Shown here: piece after piece, positions 44,874 to 54,034 of the stretch | How the letters are laid out: each line of letters opens with the position of its first letter | Position numbering within the stretch: the first letter of the stretch is position 1 | DNA from: Candidatus Rokuibacteriota bacterium | GTDB taxonomy: Bacteria; Methylomirabilota; Methylomirabilia; Rokubacteriales; CSP1-6 | Direction of reading: 5' to 3' | Assembly (NCBI GenBank): GCA_003220265.1 | Contig: QHRW01000111.1 | Coordinates: 52,218 to 116,217 of the forward strand | DNA length: 64,000 nt | Notes under the pieces: generated by a model | What the model saw: only the letters and a program-made list of their open reading frames with translations | Databases searched by the model: none | Told to the model about the DNA's origin: nothing | Translations under genes and position numbers: made by a program

Positions 44874-45404
44874 TCACCGCGGCCGGCCGCCGCCGCGGAT
44901 CATCTGGTCGCGGATCTCTTCCTGCGTGCGATCGGGCGCCCGGTCTCCCGGTGAGGGCGCGGGCGTGCCGCCGAAGAGGTCGCGCACCCTGGCGCCGATG
45001 CCCTTCGGCTCGTCCTTCGGCGTGGCGGCATCCGGCCAGACGGCGGCGACGTCCTGGACCAAGAGGTCGGCGTCGACGCGCGCTTCCGCGGCGATCTCGT
45101 CCCAGGCCGCGCCGCTGCGTCGCGCGGCGAAGACCTTCTCGACCGGATGGCCACCGCGCGTGGCGATGCGCTGGGCCATGAAGAAGTCGCCCCAGCCCAG
45201 CCGGGTGCTTGCGTGCTGGACTCGGACGGTCTCCGGCGCCATGCGGAGAAGGCCGGCCATCCGCTCGACGGCGGCCGCCTCCGCCTTGGGCTGGGCGGTC
45301 GCTCGGTCGAGCGCGGCCACAGCCGCATCGAGCCGGTCCTGCGCGGCGGCCGGCGCTGCAGGGAGCAGGAGCGCCACCAGCATGAGGCCGATCCACTGCC
45401 ACAT
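44874..45404 (-). CDS. Secreted protein, unknown
   Basis: 176 residues from the ATG at 45404 (GGGAGG 7 bases upstream; a GTG one codon earlier is possible). Signal peptide ending APAAAQ. Helical mature part with TRLGWGDFFMAQRIATRGG and IAAEARVDADLLVQDV, then a disordered Pro/Arg-rich tail (PAPSPGDRAPDRTQEE). Periplasmic; no family recognised. Divergent from the three-repeat secreted protein. Confidence 0.65.
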   Translation of the reverse strand: MWQWIGLMLVALLLPAAPAAAQDRLDAAVAALDRATAQPKAEAAAVERMAGLLRMAPETVRVQHASTRLGWGDFFMAQRIATRGGHPVEKVFAARRSGAAWDEIAAEARVDADLLVQDVAAVWPDAATPKDEPKGIGARVRDLFGGTPAPSPGDRAPDRTQEEIRDQMIRGGGRPR

Positions 45405-45591
45405 CACGTCGCCTCCCGGGAAAACTTGTGCGCGCGGCGAGTATGCCGCGCCCCATGGCAGGGCACAACTTTACCCACGTCGATGTCGCGCGCATCGTCA
45501 TCGCGGTGACGTGCTGACGACGCCCCGTCGGCGTGGCGACGATCCAGCTTCGGCCGCGCCGTGGAAAAGGCCGATTACGCGTTCGCGAGCT

Positions 45592-45606
45592 TGGCACGCC
45601 TGTTGA
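45592..45606 (+). promoter_or_regulatory. Sigma54-like site ahead of three-repeat protein
   Basis: TGGCACGCCTGTTGA has a perfect -24 half (TGGCACG) and TTG at -12, but A replaces the final C of the -12 GC. It lies 46 bases before the ATG at 45653, a normal leader length. Confidence 0.4.
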
Positions 45607-45652
45607 GAGGCTCGCGCGACGCTCCCACCTACGCGGACGGAGGTTCACTTTC

Positions 45653-46834
45653 ATGAAGCGAATACTCGGAGCTCTGGTAGCCCTTGTGGCGCTGGTCGCC
45701 ACGGTCGAGGCGCACGATGGCGGCGGCAACGACGGCGGCGACCGCGGTCGCGGCCACGACCGCGACGAGGTCAGGTTCCTCGGCGGTGCCGACGTCAAGG
45801 CCCCGCTCGTGCGGTGTGCCGACGTGACATTTTCCGCGCCGCTGGCTGGTTGCGGCGACGATCCCCTGAAGCGTGGCCGCATCGAGGTCAACCGGAACGG
45901 CGACGTCGCCGCCTCGCTGGTCGGCGCGGCGCCCGACGTCACCTACGACCTCATCCTGGGGTCCACCAATGCCTCCGCCCAGCTCCCGATCGCCGTGCTG
46001 GCCACCGACGCATTCGGCAACGCGACCGTCCGTTGGGCGGCGGTGTTCGATCAGGGCCAGGCGGGTATCGTCGCCCTGACCCTCAGTCGCAACGGCAGCA
46101 CGCAATTCGTCGCCGGCTTCCGCGGCGAGGCCGAGCTGGAGGCCAGCCTGGTGCCGTGCGCGGCGATCAACACGACGGCCACGCTGCCCGGCTGTGGCGC
46201 CGACACGCTCAAGAACGGCAAGGCCGAGATCGATGAGGGCGACCTGAAGGTCGAGCTCAACGCCGAGGCGAACCAGACCTACGGTGTCGTGTTCCGCGGG
46301 CTCGGTGGCGGGGACGACGTGGCGCTCGGCACGCTCAGCACGGACAAGAAGGGCAAGGGATCGCTGAAGGTCAGGGACTTCGTGGACGAGAGCGTCGTCG
46401 GCGCCGGCAACGTCGTCCTCCAGCGCGACGGCCTCGACCAGTTCATCACGGGCTTTCAGTCCCTGCGCAAGCGGCCGGCCCAGGTCGCACGCTTCCAGGT
46501 CGGTCTGCTCCGCTGCGCCGACGTCAACACGCTGGCCCCGCTGGCCGGCTGCGGCTTCGATCAGCTCAACAAGGGCGAGGTCATCATCGACGACAAGGGG
46601 GACGTCAACGTCAACCTCATGGGCGCGGTGGCCCGCAGCACGTACGAGATCTTCTTCGTCGGCTTCGACGCAACCGTCGAGGTGCCGGTGGGTACGCTGA
46701 CGACCAATCCGGCCGGCAACGGCCACGCCATCGTGCGCGATTTCTTCCCGGTGGGCGCCCGGGGCGTCGGCCAGGTCATCATCAAGCGTGACGGCATCGA
46801 TCAGTACGTGACCGGCTTCTCGGTCGCTCGATAA
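45653..46834 (+). CDS. Secreted protein with three homologous repeats
   Basis: 393 residues; ATG at 45653 behind GGAGG, signal peptide ending VEA, then a Gly/Asp-rich linker. Three units of about 115 residues each begin with a Cys pair (RCADVTFSAPLAGCGDD; PCAAINTTATLPGCGAD; RCADVNTLAPLAGCGFD), continue with GxxEVNxxGDVxxxLxGA and end DGxDQFxTGF or similar. Each pair probably forms a disulfide within a beta-sandwich, reminiscent of CHRD-type domains but not matched by me to a family. Extracellular or periplasmic; function unknown. Confidence 0.75.
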   Translation: MKRILGALVALVALVATVEAHDGGGNDGGDRGRGHDRDEVRFLGGADVKAPLVRCADVTFSAPLAGCGDDPLKRGRIEVNRNGDVAASLVGAAPDVTYDLILGSTNASAQLPIAVLATDAFGNATVRWAAVFDQGQAGIVALTLSRNGSTQFVAGFRGEAELEASLVPCAAINTTATLPGCGADTLKNGKAEIDEGDLKVELNAEANQTYGVVFRGLGGGDDVALGTLSTDKKGKGSLKVRDFVDESVVGAGNVVLQRDGLDQFITGFQSLRKRPAQVARFQVGLLRCADVNTLAPLAGCGFDQLNKGEVIIDDKGDVNVNLMGAVARSTYEIFFVGFDATVEVPVGTLTTNPAGNGHAIVRDFFPVGARGVGQVIIKRDGIDQYVTGFSVAR

Positions 46835-46839
46835 CTTCA

Positions 46840-46870
46840 ATCGGAGGGGGCCTCGACGGTCCCCTCCGAT
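46840..46870 (+). terminator. Hairpin after three-repeat protein gene
   Basis: 10-bp perfect stem ATCGGAGGGG / CCCCTCCGAT with an 11-base loop, six bases after the stop codon. Confidence 0.65.
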
Positions 46871-46896
46871 ACCCTCCCCCCGCGTACAATCGCGAT

Positions 46897-47997
46897 GTGG
46901 CCCACTCCGGCGACGCGGCGCGATATCACCGCCTTCAGCTCTTCTTGGGGCTCGCCGGCGTGGCGCTCACCGCGGGGTATCTCCTGCTCGTGCTGGCGTC
47001 GGGATTCTCGGCCCAGCTCACGCTGATCGTGTCGGTGATCACGGATACGTGGTGGGTGCAGGTCGCGGTGGTGGCGGCGGTCGTGGGGCTGGGGCAGATG
47101 CTGGTGGGCTTTCCGCTGCGCGTGGTGCGCGGCTTCTGGCTGCCGCGGCGCTTCGGGCTCCTCCACCAGCCGTTCGCCGGGTGGCTCGGCGACGGCGCCA
47201 AGGCCGCGGCGCTGGGCGGCGTGCTGGGGCTCGGCGGCGTGCTGGTCGTCTACGGGTTGCTGCGCGTAACGCCGTGGTGGTGGCTGATCGCCGCCGCCGT
47301 CTTCTTCCTCGTCGGCATCGCGCTGGCCGCGCTCTTCCCCGTCCTCATCGTGCCGCTCTTCTATCGCCTCACCCGCCTGGCCGATCCCGCGCTCGAGCGC
47401 CGGCTGCTCCGCCTGGCCGAGCGCGCGGGCGTGGCGGCGATCGGCGTCTGGGTCGTCGACGAGTCGCGCAAGAGCCGCACCGCCAATGCCGCCGTCGTCG
47501 GCCTCGGCCGCACGCGGCGCATCATCCTGTTCGACACGCTGGCCACCGGCTTCGCCGAGGACGAGGTGGAGGCCGTGCTCGCGCACGAGCTCGGCCATCA
47601 CGTCCATGGCGATCTCCGGCGCGGGCTCATCGTGCAGGGCGCGCTCACGCTCGTCACGTTCTGGCTCGCCGACCGGCTGCTGCGGGCGGGCGTGGCGTTC
47701 TGGAACCTGGAGAGTGCGGCCGACCCGGCCGGGCTGCCGTGGCTCGCCCTCGTGATGATGGGGCTCGGGGCGGTGCAGCTGCCGCTGGCCAACGCCTTCT
47801 CGCGCTGGATCGAGCGCCAGGCCGACGACTTCGCGCTGGCGCTCACGCGCGACCCCGGCGCCTTCATCGGCGCCATGGAGCGGCTGGGCGCGCTGAACCT
47901 CGCCGAGCGCCGGCCGCACCGCCTCAAGGAGATCCTGCTCTACTCGCACCCCGCGCTCGATCGCCGCATCGCGCGCGCCAGAGGAGACGCCGCATGA
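46897..47997 (+). CDS. M48 family membrane metalloprotease (Ste24-like)
   Basis: 366 residues, GTG start. Several transmembrane helices, zinc site HELGHHVHGD (HExxH) and the downstream third ligand in IERQADDFAL (ExxxD). Also the NAAVVGLGRTRRIILFDTL block typical of the CAAX-protease/M48 group. Such enzymes degrade damaged membrane proteins or process prenylated ones in eukaryotes. The C-terminus (YSHPALDRRIARA) is canonical. The next gene overlaps its stop. Confidence 0.92.
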   Translation: MAHSGDAARYHRLQLFLGLAGVALTAGYLLLVLASGFSAQLTLIVSVITDTWWVQVAVVAAVVGLGQMLVGFPLRVVRGFWLPRRFGLLHQPFAGWLGDGAKAAALGGVLGLGGVLVVYGLLRVTPWWWLIAAAVFFLVGIALAALFPVLIVPLFYRLTRLADPALERRLLRLAERAGVAAIGVWVVDESRKSRTANAAVVGLGRTRRIILFDTLATGFAEDEVEAVLAHELGHHVHGDLRRGLIVQGALTLVTFWLADRLLRAGVAFWNLESAADPAGLPWLALVMMGLGAVQLPLANAFSRWIERQADDFALALTRDPGAFIGAMERLGALNLAERRPHRLKEILLYSHPALDRRIARARGDAA

Positions 47998-48860
47998 GCG
48001 CGCGCCGTACGCTTCGCCGCCTGATCGAGAAGAAGAACGCCCTGCTCGTGCCGGGCGCCTACGATGGCGTGTCGGCGCGGCTGGTGGAGCGCGCCGGCTT
48101 CCCCGCCGTCTACATGACCGGCTACGGCACCTCCGCCTCGCGGCTGGGCCTGCCCGACCTCGGCTACGCCGGCCTCGCCGAGATGGCCGATCACGCGCGC
48201 AACCTCGCCGCCGCCGTGTCGATCCCGCTCATCGCCGACGCCGACACCGGCTACGGCAACGCGCTCGGCGTGCGCCGCACGGTGCAGGCCTACGAGGCGG
48301 GCGGCGTAGCGGCGCTGCACATCGAGGACCAGGTGGCGCCCAAGCGCTGTGGCCACCTGAGCGGCCACCAGATCGTCCCGCTCGGTGAGTTCGCCGGCAA
48401 GATCCGGGCGGCGGTGGACGCCCGACGCGATGCCGACCTGCTGATCATCGCGCGGACGGACGCGATCTCCGCGGTGGGCTTCGACGAGGCGTTGCGGCGG
48501 GGCGAGGCGGCGGCCCGCGCGGGCGCCGACGTGCTGTTCGTCGAGGCCCCACGCGACGAGGCGCAGGTGGAGAAGGTCGCGCGCGCCTTCGACACACCCC
48601 TGCTCTACAACTACGCCTCGGGCGGCCGCTCGCCGCTGCTGCCGATGGCGACGCTGCGCGCGCTCGGCTACGCGATCGTCATCTTGCCGGTGGACACGCT
48701 GATGGTGGCGACGAAGGCCATGGCGGACTTCCTGGCCGAGGTGCGACGGCGCGACGACGTGCTCTCGCTGGCCGAGCGCTACTTCTCGTTCGCGGAGTTC
48801 AATACGCTGATTGGCGTCACCGAGCAGATGGAGCTGGCCGAGCGGTACCGCGAGGCGTAA
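47994..48860 (+). CDS. Isocitrate lyase/PEP mutase superfamily enzyme
   Basis: 288 residues; ATG overlaps the M48 stop (ATGA) behind GAGGAGA. TIM-barrel with DADTGYGN (Mg site), HIEDQVAPKRCGHLSG (the K-R-C-G-H catalytic loop of isocitrate/2-methylisocitrate lyases), IIARTDA and FVEAP. Length suits 2-methylisocitrate lyase or oxaloacetate hydrolase/decarboxylase more than isocitrate lyase. A citrate synthase family gene occurs 12 kb away, but no prpD is in the window, so a methylcitrate role is only possible. Confidence 0.9.
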   Translation: MSARRTLRRLIEKKNALLVPGAYDGVSARLVERAGFPAVYMTGYGTSASRLGLPDLGYAGLAEMADHARNLAAAVSIPLIADADTGYGNALGVRRTVQAYEAGGVAALHIEDQVAPKRCGHLSGHQIVPLGEFAGKIRAAVDARRDADLLIIARTDAISAVGFDEALRRGEAAARAGADVLFVEAPRDEAQVEKVARAFDTPLLYNYASGGRSPLLPMATLRALGYAIVILPVDTLMVATKAMADFLAEVRRRDDVLSLAERYFSFAEFNTLIGVTEQMELAERYREA

Positions 48861-48867
48861 ACGAAGC

Positions 48868-48900
48868 GGCGCCGGGCAGGAAGGAACCCTGCCCGGCGCC
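48868..48900. terminator. Strong hairpin between convergent genes
   Basis: 13-bp perfect stem GGCGCCGGGCAGG / CCTGCCCGGCGCC, 7-base loop. Lies between the lyase-family gene and the collagen-like gene and can serve both directions. Confidence 0.75.
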
Positions 48901-48908
48901 GGATGAGC

Positions 48909-50114
48909 TCAGTTTGCGGTCACGCAGACGACACCGGTCTCGACGATGTCGACATAGCCCGAGAAGTTCGTGTTGCGCAGCGCGAACGTCCACTGGCCAC
49001 GCCCGGTCGGCCAACCCGACCAGTCCACGCCGCCCGGGAACGGCGCGCGCACGCCTGCGGAGACCCGGTAGATGAAGGCCGAGAAGACGGTCAGGTTTGC
49101 GGGACAGTTGACGACGATCGACTGGGTACCCACCTGACCCACGAGCGAGACGTTGGTGGTCGTCGTCACCACCTGATAGCCGCTCACGCCCGGGGCTCCC
49201 TGCGGACCGGCTGGGCCAGCAGGACCCTGCGCACCCGTAAGACCCTGCGGACCGGCAGGACCCTGAGCACCAACCGGGCCGGCCGGGCCAGCGGGGCCCT
49301 CCGGACCCATCGGGCCGATCGGACCGGCAGGACCCTGCGCGCCGACCGCGCCGGAGAGACCAGTCGGGCCTTGCGGACCCGCCGGGCCTTGCGGGCCCAT
49401 CGGACCGATGGGACCCATCGGACCCGTCGCGCCGCCGGCACCCGTGGGACCAGCAGGACCAGCAGGGCCATCAGGACCCTGCGGACCCATCGGACCAATG
49501 GCACCGACCGCACCAGTCGCACCCTGCGGACCAACGGCACCCGCGGGACCCGTCGGGCCTTGCGGACCCGTCGGACCTACGGCGCCGACGGCACCAGTGG
49601 CACCCGTCGCGCCAACGGCACCCGCGGGGCCAGTGGCACCTGCGGGGGCAGCCGGACCCACCGGGCCTTGTGGGCCCGCCGGACCAGCGGGGCCGGCAGG
49701 ACCGGCCACAGAGGGAAGATCGCCGACACCGGAGTAGAAGCCGATGGCGACCGAGAGCGAGTCGTACTGCAGGCGCCCGTTCGAGCGCACCACGATCACG
49801 TCATAGCTGCCGGGCGCCAGATCCTTCGGCAGGGACACGACCAGCTCCTGAGGAGACCAGCGCAGGAGGTCGAGCTGCAGGCCGGCGAGCCACACGGTGA
49901 CGTTGCCGTCACCGAACTCACCGCGCAGCGTCATGTACCCCTCGTCCAGCTCCGCATAGGCGCTCTGGAGCACGATCTGATTCGCGTGCTCCTTCTTGTT
50001 GTCGTCGCCGCGGCGGTTACCGTTGTCCTTCGCCGCCGCAGGCGAAGGCAGCATGAGCGGCTGAGCGGCAACTACCAGTGCGAGTCCCAGTGAGAAGATC
50101 GTGCGCCGTACCAT
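48909..50114 (-). CDS. Collagen-like secreted protein
   Basis: 401 residues, ATG behind GGAG, signal peptide ending PAAAK. Residues about 45-130 form an IPT/TIG-like beta domain ([20 protein letters not shown]). Residues about 136-315 are an uninterrupted Gly-X-Y collagen region of about 60 triplets rich in Pro, Ala, Gln and Thr. A 85-residue C-terminal globular head follows ([17 protein letters not shown], ending in a Cys pair), like trimerisation heads. Likely a trimeric surface or matrix fibre. The DNA is internally repetitive. Confidence 0.92.
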   Translation of the reverse strand: MVRRTIFSLGLALVVAAQPLMLPSPAAAKDNGNRRGDDNKKEHANQIVLQSAYAELDEGYMTLRGEFGDGNVTVWLAGLQLDLLRWSPQELVVSLPKDLAPGSYDVIVVRSNGRLQYDSLSVAIGFYSGVGDLPSVAGPAGPAGPAGPQGPVGPAAPAGATGPAGAVGATGATGAVGAVGPTGPQGPTGPAGAVGPQGATGAVGAIGPMGPQGPDGPAGPAGPTGAGGATGPMGPIGPMGPQGPAGPQGPTGLSGAVGAQGPAGPIGPMGPEGPAGPAGPVGAQGPAGPQGLTGAQGPAGPAGPQGAPGVSGYQVVTTTTNVSLVGQVGTQSIVVNCPANLTVFSAFIYRVSAGVRAPFPGGVDWSGWPTGRGQWTFALRNTNFSGYVDIVETGVVCVTAN

Positions 50115-50357
50115 TGCACTCTCCAGGTGCAGGACGGCCCTGAGCGTCCATCCGGGGCGACACTGCCCCCGGCAGGACTGTGAGCCGCACCCCCTCCCTG
50201 TGCATAGAGCTGACCAATCCGTAAGCCACTGAAATCACGGGCTCCGTCGGGGTTACCCCGGCGGGCCCACGGACGATAATTAGGCGTCAGGTGACATGGT
50301 GTCATCCAAAAGTGACCACCCCACCGTCAGCCGGCTGACAGGCGGCCTGAGGCGGCG
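50115..50357. other. Intergenic region upstream of collagen-like gene
   Basis: 243 bases with unusual structure: a GTCAGCCGGCTGAC palindrome (50326-50339), TGACA-TGG-TGTCA (50292-50304), a GTCGGGG/CCCCGGC hairpin near 50247-50263 and a CCGGGG/CCCCGG hairpin near 50154-50174. On the minus strand, TGGCTTACGGATTGG (50214-50228) is a weak sigma54-like match. It probably holds the collagen gene promoter, a long leader, and the terminator of the hydrogenase-like operon. Confidence 0.5.
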
Positions 50358-51932
50358 CTATAGGTCGTTGCCGGAGTAGGACTGGTTGAAGGATTTGTTG
50401 CAGAGCGGGAAGTCCGGAACGATGTTGTCGAGCAACGCGTAGGACAGCGCCCGCCAGTTGAGGAACGACGGGTCGAGAACCTTCACACGCTCGAGGGCCC
50501 CGTCGGCGCCGGCCATGATCCAGTGGGCGATCGCGCCGCGCCAGCCTTCGACCAGCGAAAACGCCGGCGCGAACGCCGGCAGCCGCGGCACCGTGACCGC
50601 CAGCGGCCCTTCCGGCAGGGTCTCCAGCGCGTGCCGAATCAGGCGCACCGACTCGCGCGCTTCTTCCACGCGCACCAGCGTGCGGGCGCGGACGTCGCCG
50701 CCCTCGTGGACCACCACTCTTGGGGTCAGCTCACCGTAGGCGGCGAACGGATGATCGCGCCGCGTGTCGGCGTCGATCCCCGAGGCGCGCGCCACCACGC
50801 CCAGCACACCGTGGTCGCGCGCGGTCCGCGTCGTGAGCCGGCCGGTGCCGTCGAGGCGGTCGGCCACCAGCGTGTTGTCGAGGCTGATCGCGACCATCTC
50901 GTCGAAGTCGCGCAGGGCGCTCTCCACTTCGGCCGCCAGATCGACGCCGGCGGGGACATCCGCGCCGACGCCCCCCGGCACGAGCCCGCCGCGGAGCAGG
51001 CGGTTGCCGGTGACGCGCTTGTTGAGCCGCAGCAGCCGCTCGCGGACGCGGAAGCAGTGGGCGTGGGCGACGGCAAAGCCGGTGTCGTTCAGGATCATGC
51101 CGACGTCGCCCACGTGGTTGTACAGCCGCTCGAGCTCCAGCAGGATCACGCGCAGCCAGCGCGCGCGTGGCGGGGCCGTGACGCCGGCTCCGGCCTCGAC
51201 CGCCTGGCAGTAGGCGAGCGCATGGCCCACCGTGGTGTCGCCGGAGATCCGCTCGGCGAGCGCGACGCCGTCGGCGGCGGCGCGCCCCTCGAAGAGTTTC
51301 TCCGTTCCCTTGTGCGTGAAGTACAGCCGCGACTTCATGTCGATGATGGTCTCGCCCACCACGCTGAAGCGGAAATGCCCCGGCTCGATGACGCCCGCGT
51401 GCACGGGGCCCACGGGAATCTCGTACACGCCCTCGCCCCCGACCTGCTGGAAAGGAAACGGCTGGCCGTCGTCGTGGAACTCACGCGCGGGCGCGTCCTT
51501 GCGCAGGGGGAACCAGTCCTCCGGCCAGAACGCGTGGCGCACCAGCGGGCGCGGGTCGGGATGGCCGAGCGCGCGGAGGCCGAAGAGGTCGGCGATCTCG
51601 CGCTCGAACCGCGACGCCGGATAGTGCAGCGTGGCGAGCGACGGGAACGTGGGATCGGCGGGGTCGACGGCGACGGTGGCGTGCACGAACCAGTCCTCGC
51701 GCGGGCGCGCAAACACGTAGTGCACCTCGAAGGCGCCGCGGTCCGCGCGACGATCGGCGGCCACCATCAGCCGCAGCTCGGCGCGCAGCTCTCGGAGCAG
51801 GAGCCGGGCCAGCGGCGCCACGTCGACTCCCGGCAACCGGCAGTGCAGCTCGCGCTGGCGGACGACACGGAGGTCGCGCGCGGCGGGCAGCCGTGCGGCG
51901 ATGGCGGCGCTGATCGCGGCGGGCAGGCTCAC
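50358..51932 (-). CDS. HyfG/NuoCD-like large subunit lacking NiFe cysteines
   Basis: 524 residues; GTG overlaps the preceding stop. N-terminal NuoC-like domain (FEREIADLFGLRALGHPDPRPL at about 110-130) fused to a NuoD/hydrogenase-large-subunit domain (PVGPVHAGVIEPGHFRFS). Group 4 hydrogenases need RxCGxC and DPCxxC to bind nickel; here those places read ERISGDTTVGHA (about 225) and DPSFLNW (about 487). No Cys pair remains at either end, so H2 chemistry is not expected. This matches the energy-converting hydrogenase-related (Ehr) type rather than a true hydrogenase. Confidence 0.88.
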   Translation of the reverse strand: MSLPAAISAAIAARLPAARDLRVVRQRELHCRLPGVDVAPLARLLLRELRAELRLMVAADRRADRGAFEVHYVFARPREDWFVHATVAVDPADPTFPSLATLHYPASRFEREIADLFGLRALGHPDPRPLVRHAFWPEDWFPLRKDAPAREFHDDGQPFPFQQVGGEGVYEIPVGPVHAGVIEPGHFRFSVVGETIIDMKSRLYFTHKGTEKLFEGRAAADGVALAERISGDTTVGHALAYCQAVEAGAGVTAPPRARWLRVILLELERLYNHVGDVGMILNDTGFAVAHAHCFRVRERLLRLNKRVTGNRLLRGGLVPGGVGADVPAGVDLAAEVESALRDFDEMVAISLDNTLVADRLDGTGRLTTRTARDHGVLGVVARASGIDADTRRDHPFAAYGELTPRVVVHEGGDVRARTLVRVEEARESVRLIRHALETLPEGPLAVTVPRLPAFAPAFSLVEGWRGAIAHWIMAGADGALERVKVLDPSFLNWRALSYALLDNIVPDFPLCNKSFNQSYSGNDL

Positions 51933-53377
51933 GGGGTCACGATCCCCACGATCCGCGTGAGGAGGTCGTGGACCGCCGGCGGCACGGCGAGGCCCAGCAC
52001 GACCAGCGCGGCCAGGCACGCGCCCAGCGGCACCAGCGCCCAGCCGCCGCGCTCGCCCACGCTCACGGCGCTGGGTGGCGGCCCGTACAGCATGCGGTTG
52101 AGGTGGGCAAGAACGCCGACGAACCCGACGGCCAGGAGCGCGAGCACGAGGGCGATGGTCACGGAACGGTCGCCGGCGAACCCCGCCCGCACCAGCGCGA
52201 ACTCCGACACGAACATCCCGAACGGTGGCAGCCCGATCACGGCCAGCATGCCCGCCGCGAAGAGCCCGCCGGTCCACGGCATCACGCGCAGGAGGCCGGT
52301 CACCCCGTCGATCTCGGCCGTGCGATACCGGAGCAGCACGCGGCCGGCCAGCAGGAACATCATCGACTTGGCCACGCTGTGGTTGAGCAGGTGCAGCATC
52401 GAGGCGAAGACCCCGAGCGGCCCCAGCCCGAGCCCCACGCAGATCAGCCCGGTGTGCTCGATGCTCGAGTACGCGAGCAGGCGCTTGTAGTTGCGCTGGG
52501 CGACCAGGCTGAGGGCGCCGATCGCCAGCGACAGGACGCCCAGCAGGCCGATGACGTTCTCGGCGAAGCCATGGCCGACGGCGGCCCGCACCACCGTTTG
52601 CCAGCGTACGATCGCGTAAAGGGCGACGGCGAGGAGGACGCCGGACAGCATCGCGCTCAGCGCCGCCGGCGCCTCGGAGTGCGCGTCGGGCAGCCATGTG
52701 TGCATGGGCGCCACGCCGGCCTTGGTGCCATAGCCGATCAGGATGAAGACGAACCCCAGCTCGAGCACGCGCGGGTTCAGGGCGGGCGCGACGTCGCGCA
52801 GCACGACCCAGCTCAGCGCGGCGGTGTCCCGGCCGACGAGCGTGGAAAAGTCGAAGTAGGCCAGCACGGTGCCCGCGAACGCCAGCGCGATGCCGACCGA
52901 ACCGATCAGGATGTATTTCCACGACGCCTCGACCGAGGCTTTGCTGGCGTGCAGCGGGATGAGCAGCGCGGAGGTGATCGTGGTCGCCTCGATCGCCACC
53001 CACATGAACCCGACGTTGTCGGTGGTCACGGCGAACAGCATCGTGACCGTGAAGAGATTGGCGAAGATGCGGAAGCGCCGGGCCTGACCGCCATTCCAGC
53101 CGTCGCCCAGGCCGGGACCGAGCCACGCGGCCAGCGCCCCCACCACGCTCACGCAGAAGGCCAGGAGCGTCGACAGCGCATCGGCGCGCAGCACGTCGTC
53201 AGGACCGGCCACCGGCACGCGTCCCGCCAACACCTCCCGCCACAGCGCCACCGCGGCGCCGACCGGGACGAGCGAGAGCGCCGCGTTGATGCCGCCGACG
53301 GCGGCGCGGTAGGGCCGCACCACCAGCGCCAGCAGCGCACTGGCCAGCCCGGGCAGGAGCAGCAAGGCAAAGATCAT
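51929..53377 (-). CDS. HyfF-like antiporter subunit
   Basis: 482 residues, ATG sharing one base with the previous stop. About 14 helices of the NuoL/M/N/MrpD family: conserved Lys/Glu/His context in TKAGVAPMHTWLPDAHSEAPAA and LLAYSSIEHTG (quinone-oxidoreductase motif). Proton or sodium pumping subunit. In hydrogenase-4 operons the corresponding gene is hyfF, between hyfE and hyfG, as here. Confidence 0.9.
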   Translation of the reverse strand: MIFALLLLPGLASALLALVVRPYRAAVGGINAALSLVPVGAAVALWREVLAGRVPVAGPDDVLRADALSTLLAFCVSVVGALAAWLGPGLGDGWNGGQARRFRIFANLFTVTMLFAVTTDNVGFMWVAIEATTITSALLIPLHASKASVEASWKYILIGSVGIALAFAGTVLAYFDFSTLVGRDTAALSWVVLRDVAPALNPRVLELGFVFILIGYGTKAGVAPMHTWLPDAHSEAPAALSAMLSGVLLAVALYAIVRWQTVVRAAVGHGFAENVIGLLGVLSLAIGALSLVAQRNYKRLLAYSSIEHTGLICVGLGLGPLGVFASMLHLLNHSVAKSMMFLLAGRVLLRYRTAEIDGVTGLLRVMPWTGGLFAAGMLAVIGLPPFGMFVSEFALVRAGFAGDRSVTIALVLALLAVGFVGVLAHLNRMLYGPPPSAVSVGERGGWALVPLGACLAALVVLGLAVPPAVHDLLTRIVGIVTP

Positions 53378-54033
53378 CAGTGCCGCAGCCGGTCGAGCTG
53401 GTCCACGTCGATCGTCTCGAACGTCTCCTGGATGCGGTAGACGAAGATCTGCATGACGAGGAAGCCCATGAGCGCGTCGAGGAAGACACCGAGCTCGACG
53501 AGGAGCGGGACGCCGTAGGCGCCGAGCAGCGCCAGCAGCGCGATGCCGTTCTCCAGCATGAGGAACCCGACGACCTGGGTGAGCGCCTTCTTGCGGCTGA
53601 CCACCACGAACAGGCTGACCAGCACGAGGCCCATGGCCAGCGGCATCGCCGCCCGCGTGGGCAGCTCGCTGGCCGCCACCACCGGGCGCATCACGGCATG
53701 GCCGAAGAGGACGAGGAGGCCGGCCACCACCAGCGACGTCGCGGTGTTCACGTAGGGCGCCAGCTCACGCTGGGTGGCGAAGCGGCGCTCCATCCGGCCG
53801 AGCAGCCGTGGGATGGCGATCCCCTTGACGAGCACGAGCAGCGCGGCGACCACGTACAGCTCGCCGTGATGACCGAACCAGCCGACCGTCGCGGCCGTCG
53901 CCGCCAGTACGATCGACTGCCAGGTGAAGGCGCTCACGTACGCCGGCACCCCGCGGCGCCACAGCAGCACGAGGCCGAGGATCAACGCGGCGCTCGATTC
54001 GAGGACGACGAGCCGGGCGAAGAGCGTGTCCAT
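53377..54033 (-). CDS. HyfE-like membrane subunit
   Basis: 218 residues, six to seven helices with the NuoK-like block VVGFLMLENGIALLAL (conserved Glu) near residue 160. Size and place between the HyfC- and HyfF-like genes identify it. The start is one base past the HyfC stop. Confidence 0.87.
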   Translation of the reverse strand: MDTLFARLVVLESSAALILGLVLLWRRGVPAYVSAFTWQSIVLAATAATVGWFGHHGELYVVAALLVLVKGIAIPRLLGRMERRFATQRELAPYVNTATSLVVAGLLVLFGHAVMRPVVAASELPTRAAMPLAMGLVLVSLFVVVSRKKALTQVVGFLMLENGIALLALLGAYGVPLLVELGVFLDALMGFLVMQIFVYRIQETFETIDVDQLDRLRH

Positions 54034-54034
54034 C

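Noticed and set aside
49408..49737. Plus-strand Gly/Pro-rich frame opposite the collagen region
   Set aside because: Gly-Pro codons read as similar codons on the opposite strand; the minus frame has the signal peptide, flanking domains and ribosome site.
50154..50240. Cyclic-di-GMP (GEMM) riboswitch in the collagen-gene leader
   Set aside because: The segment contains a GCACAGGG-like string, but the conserved GEMM core and receptor could not be lined up.
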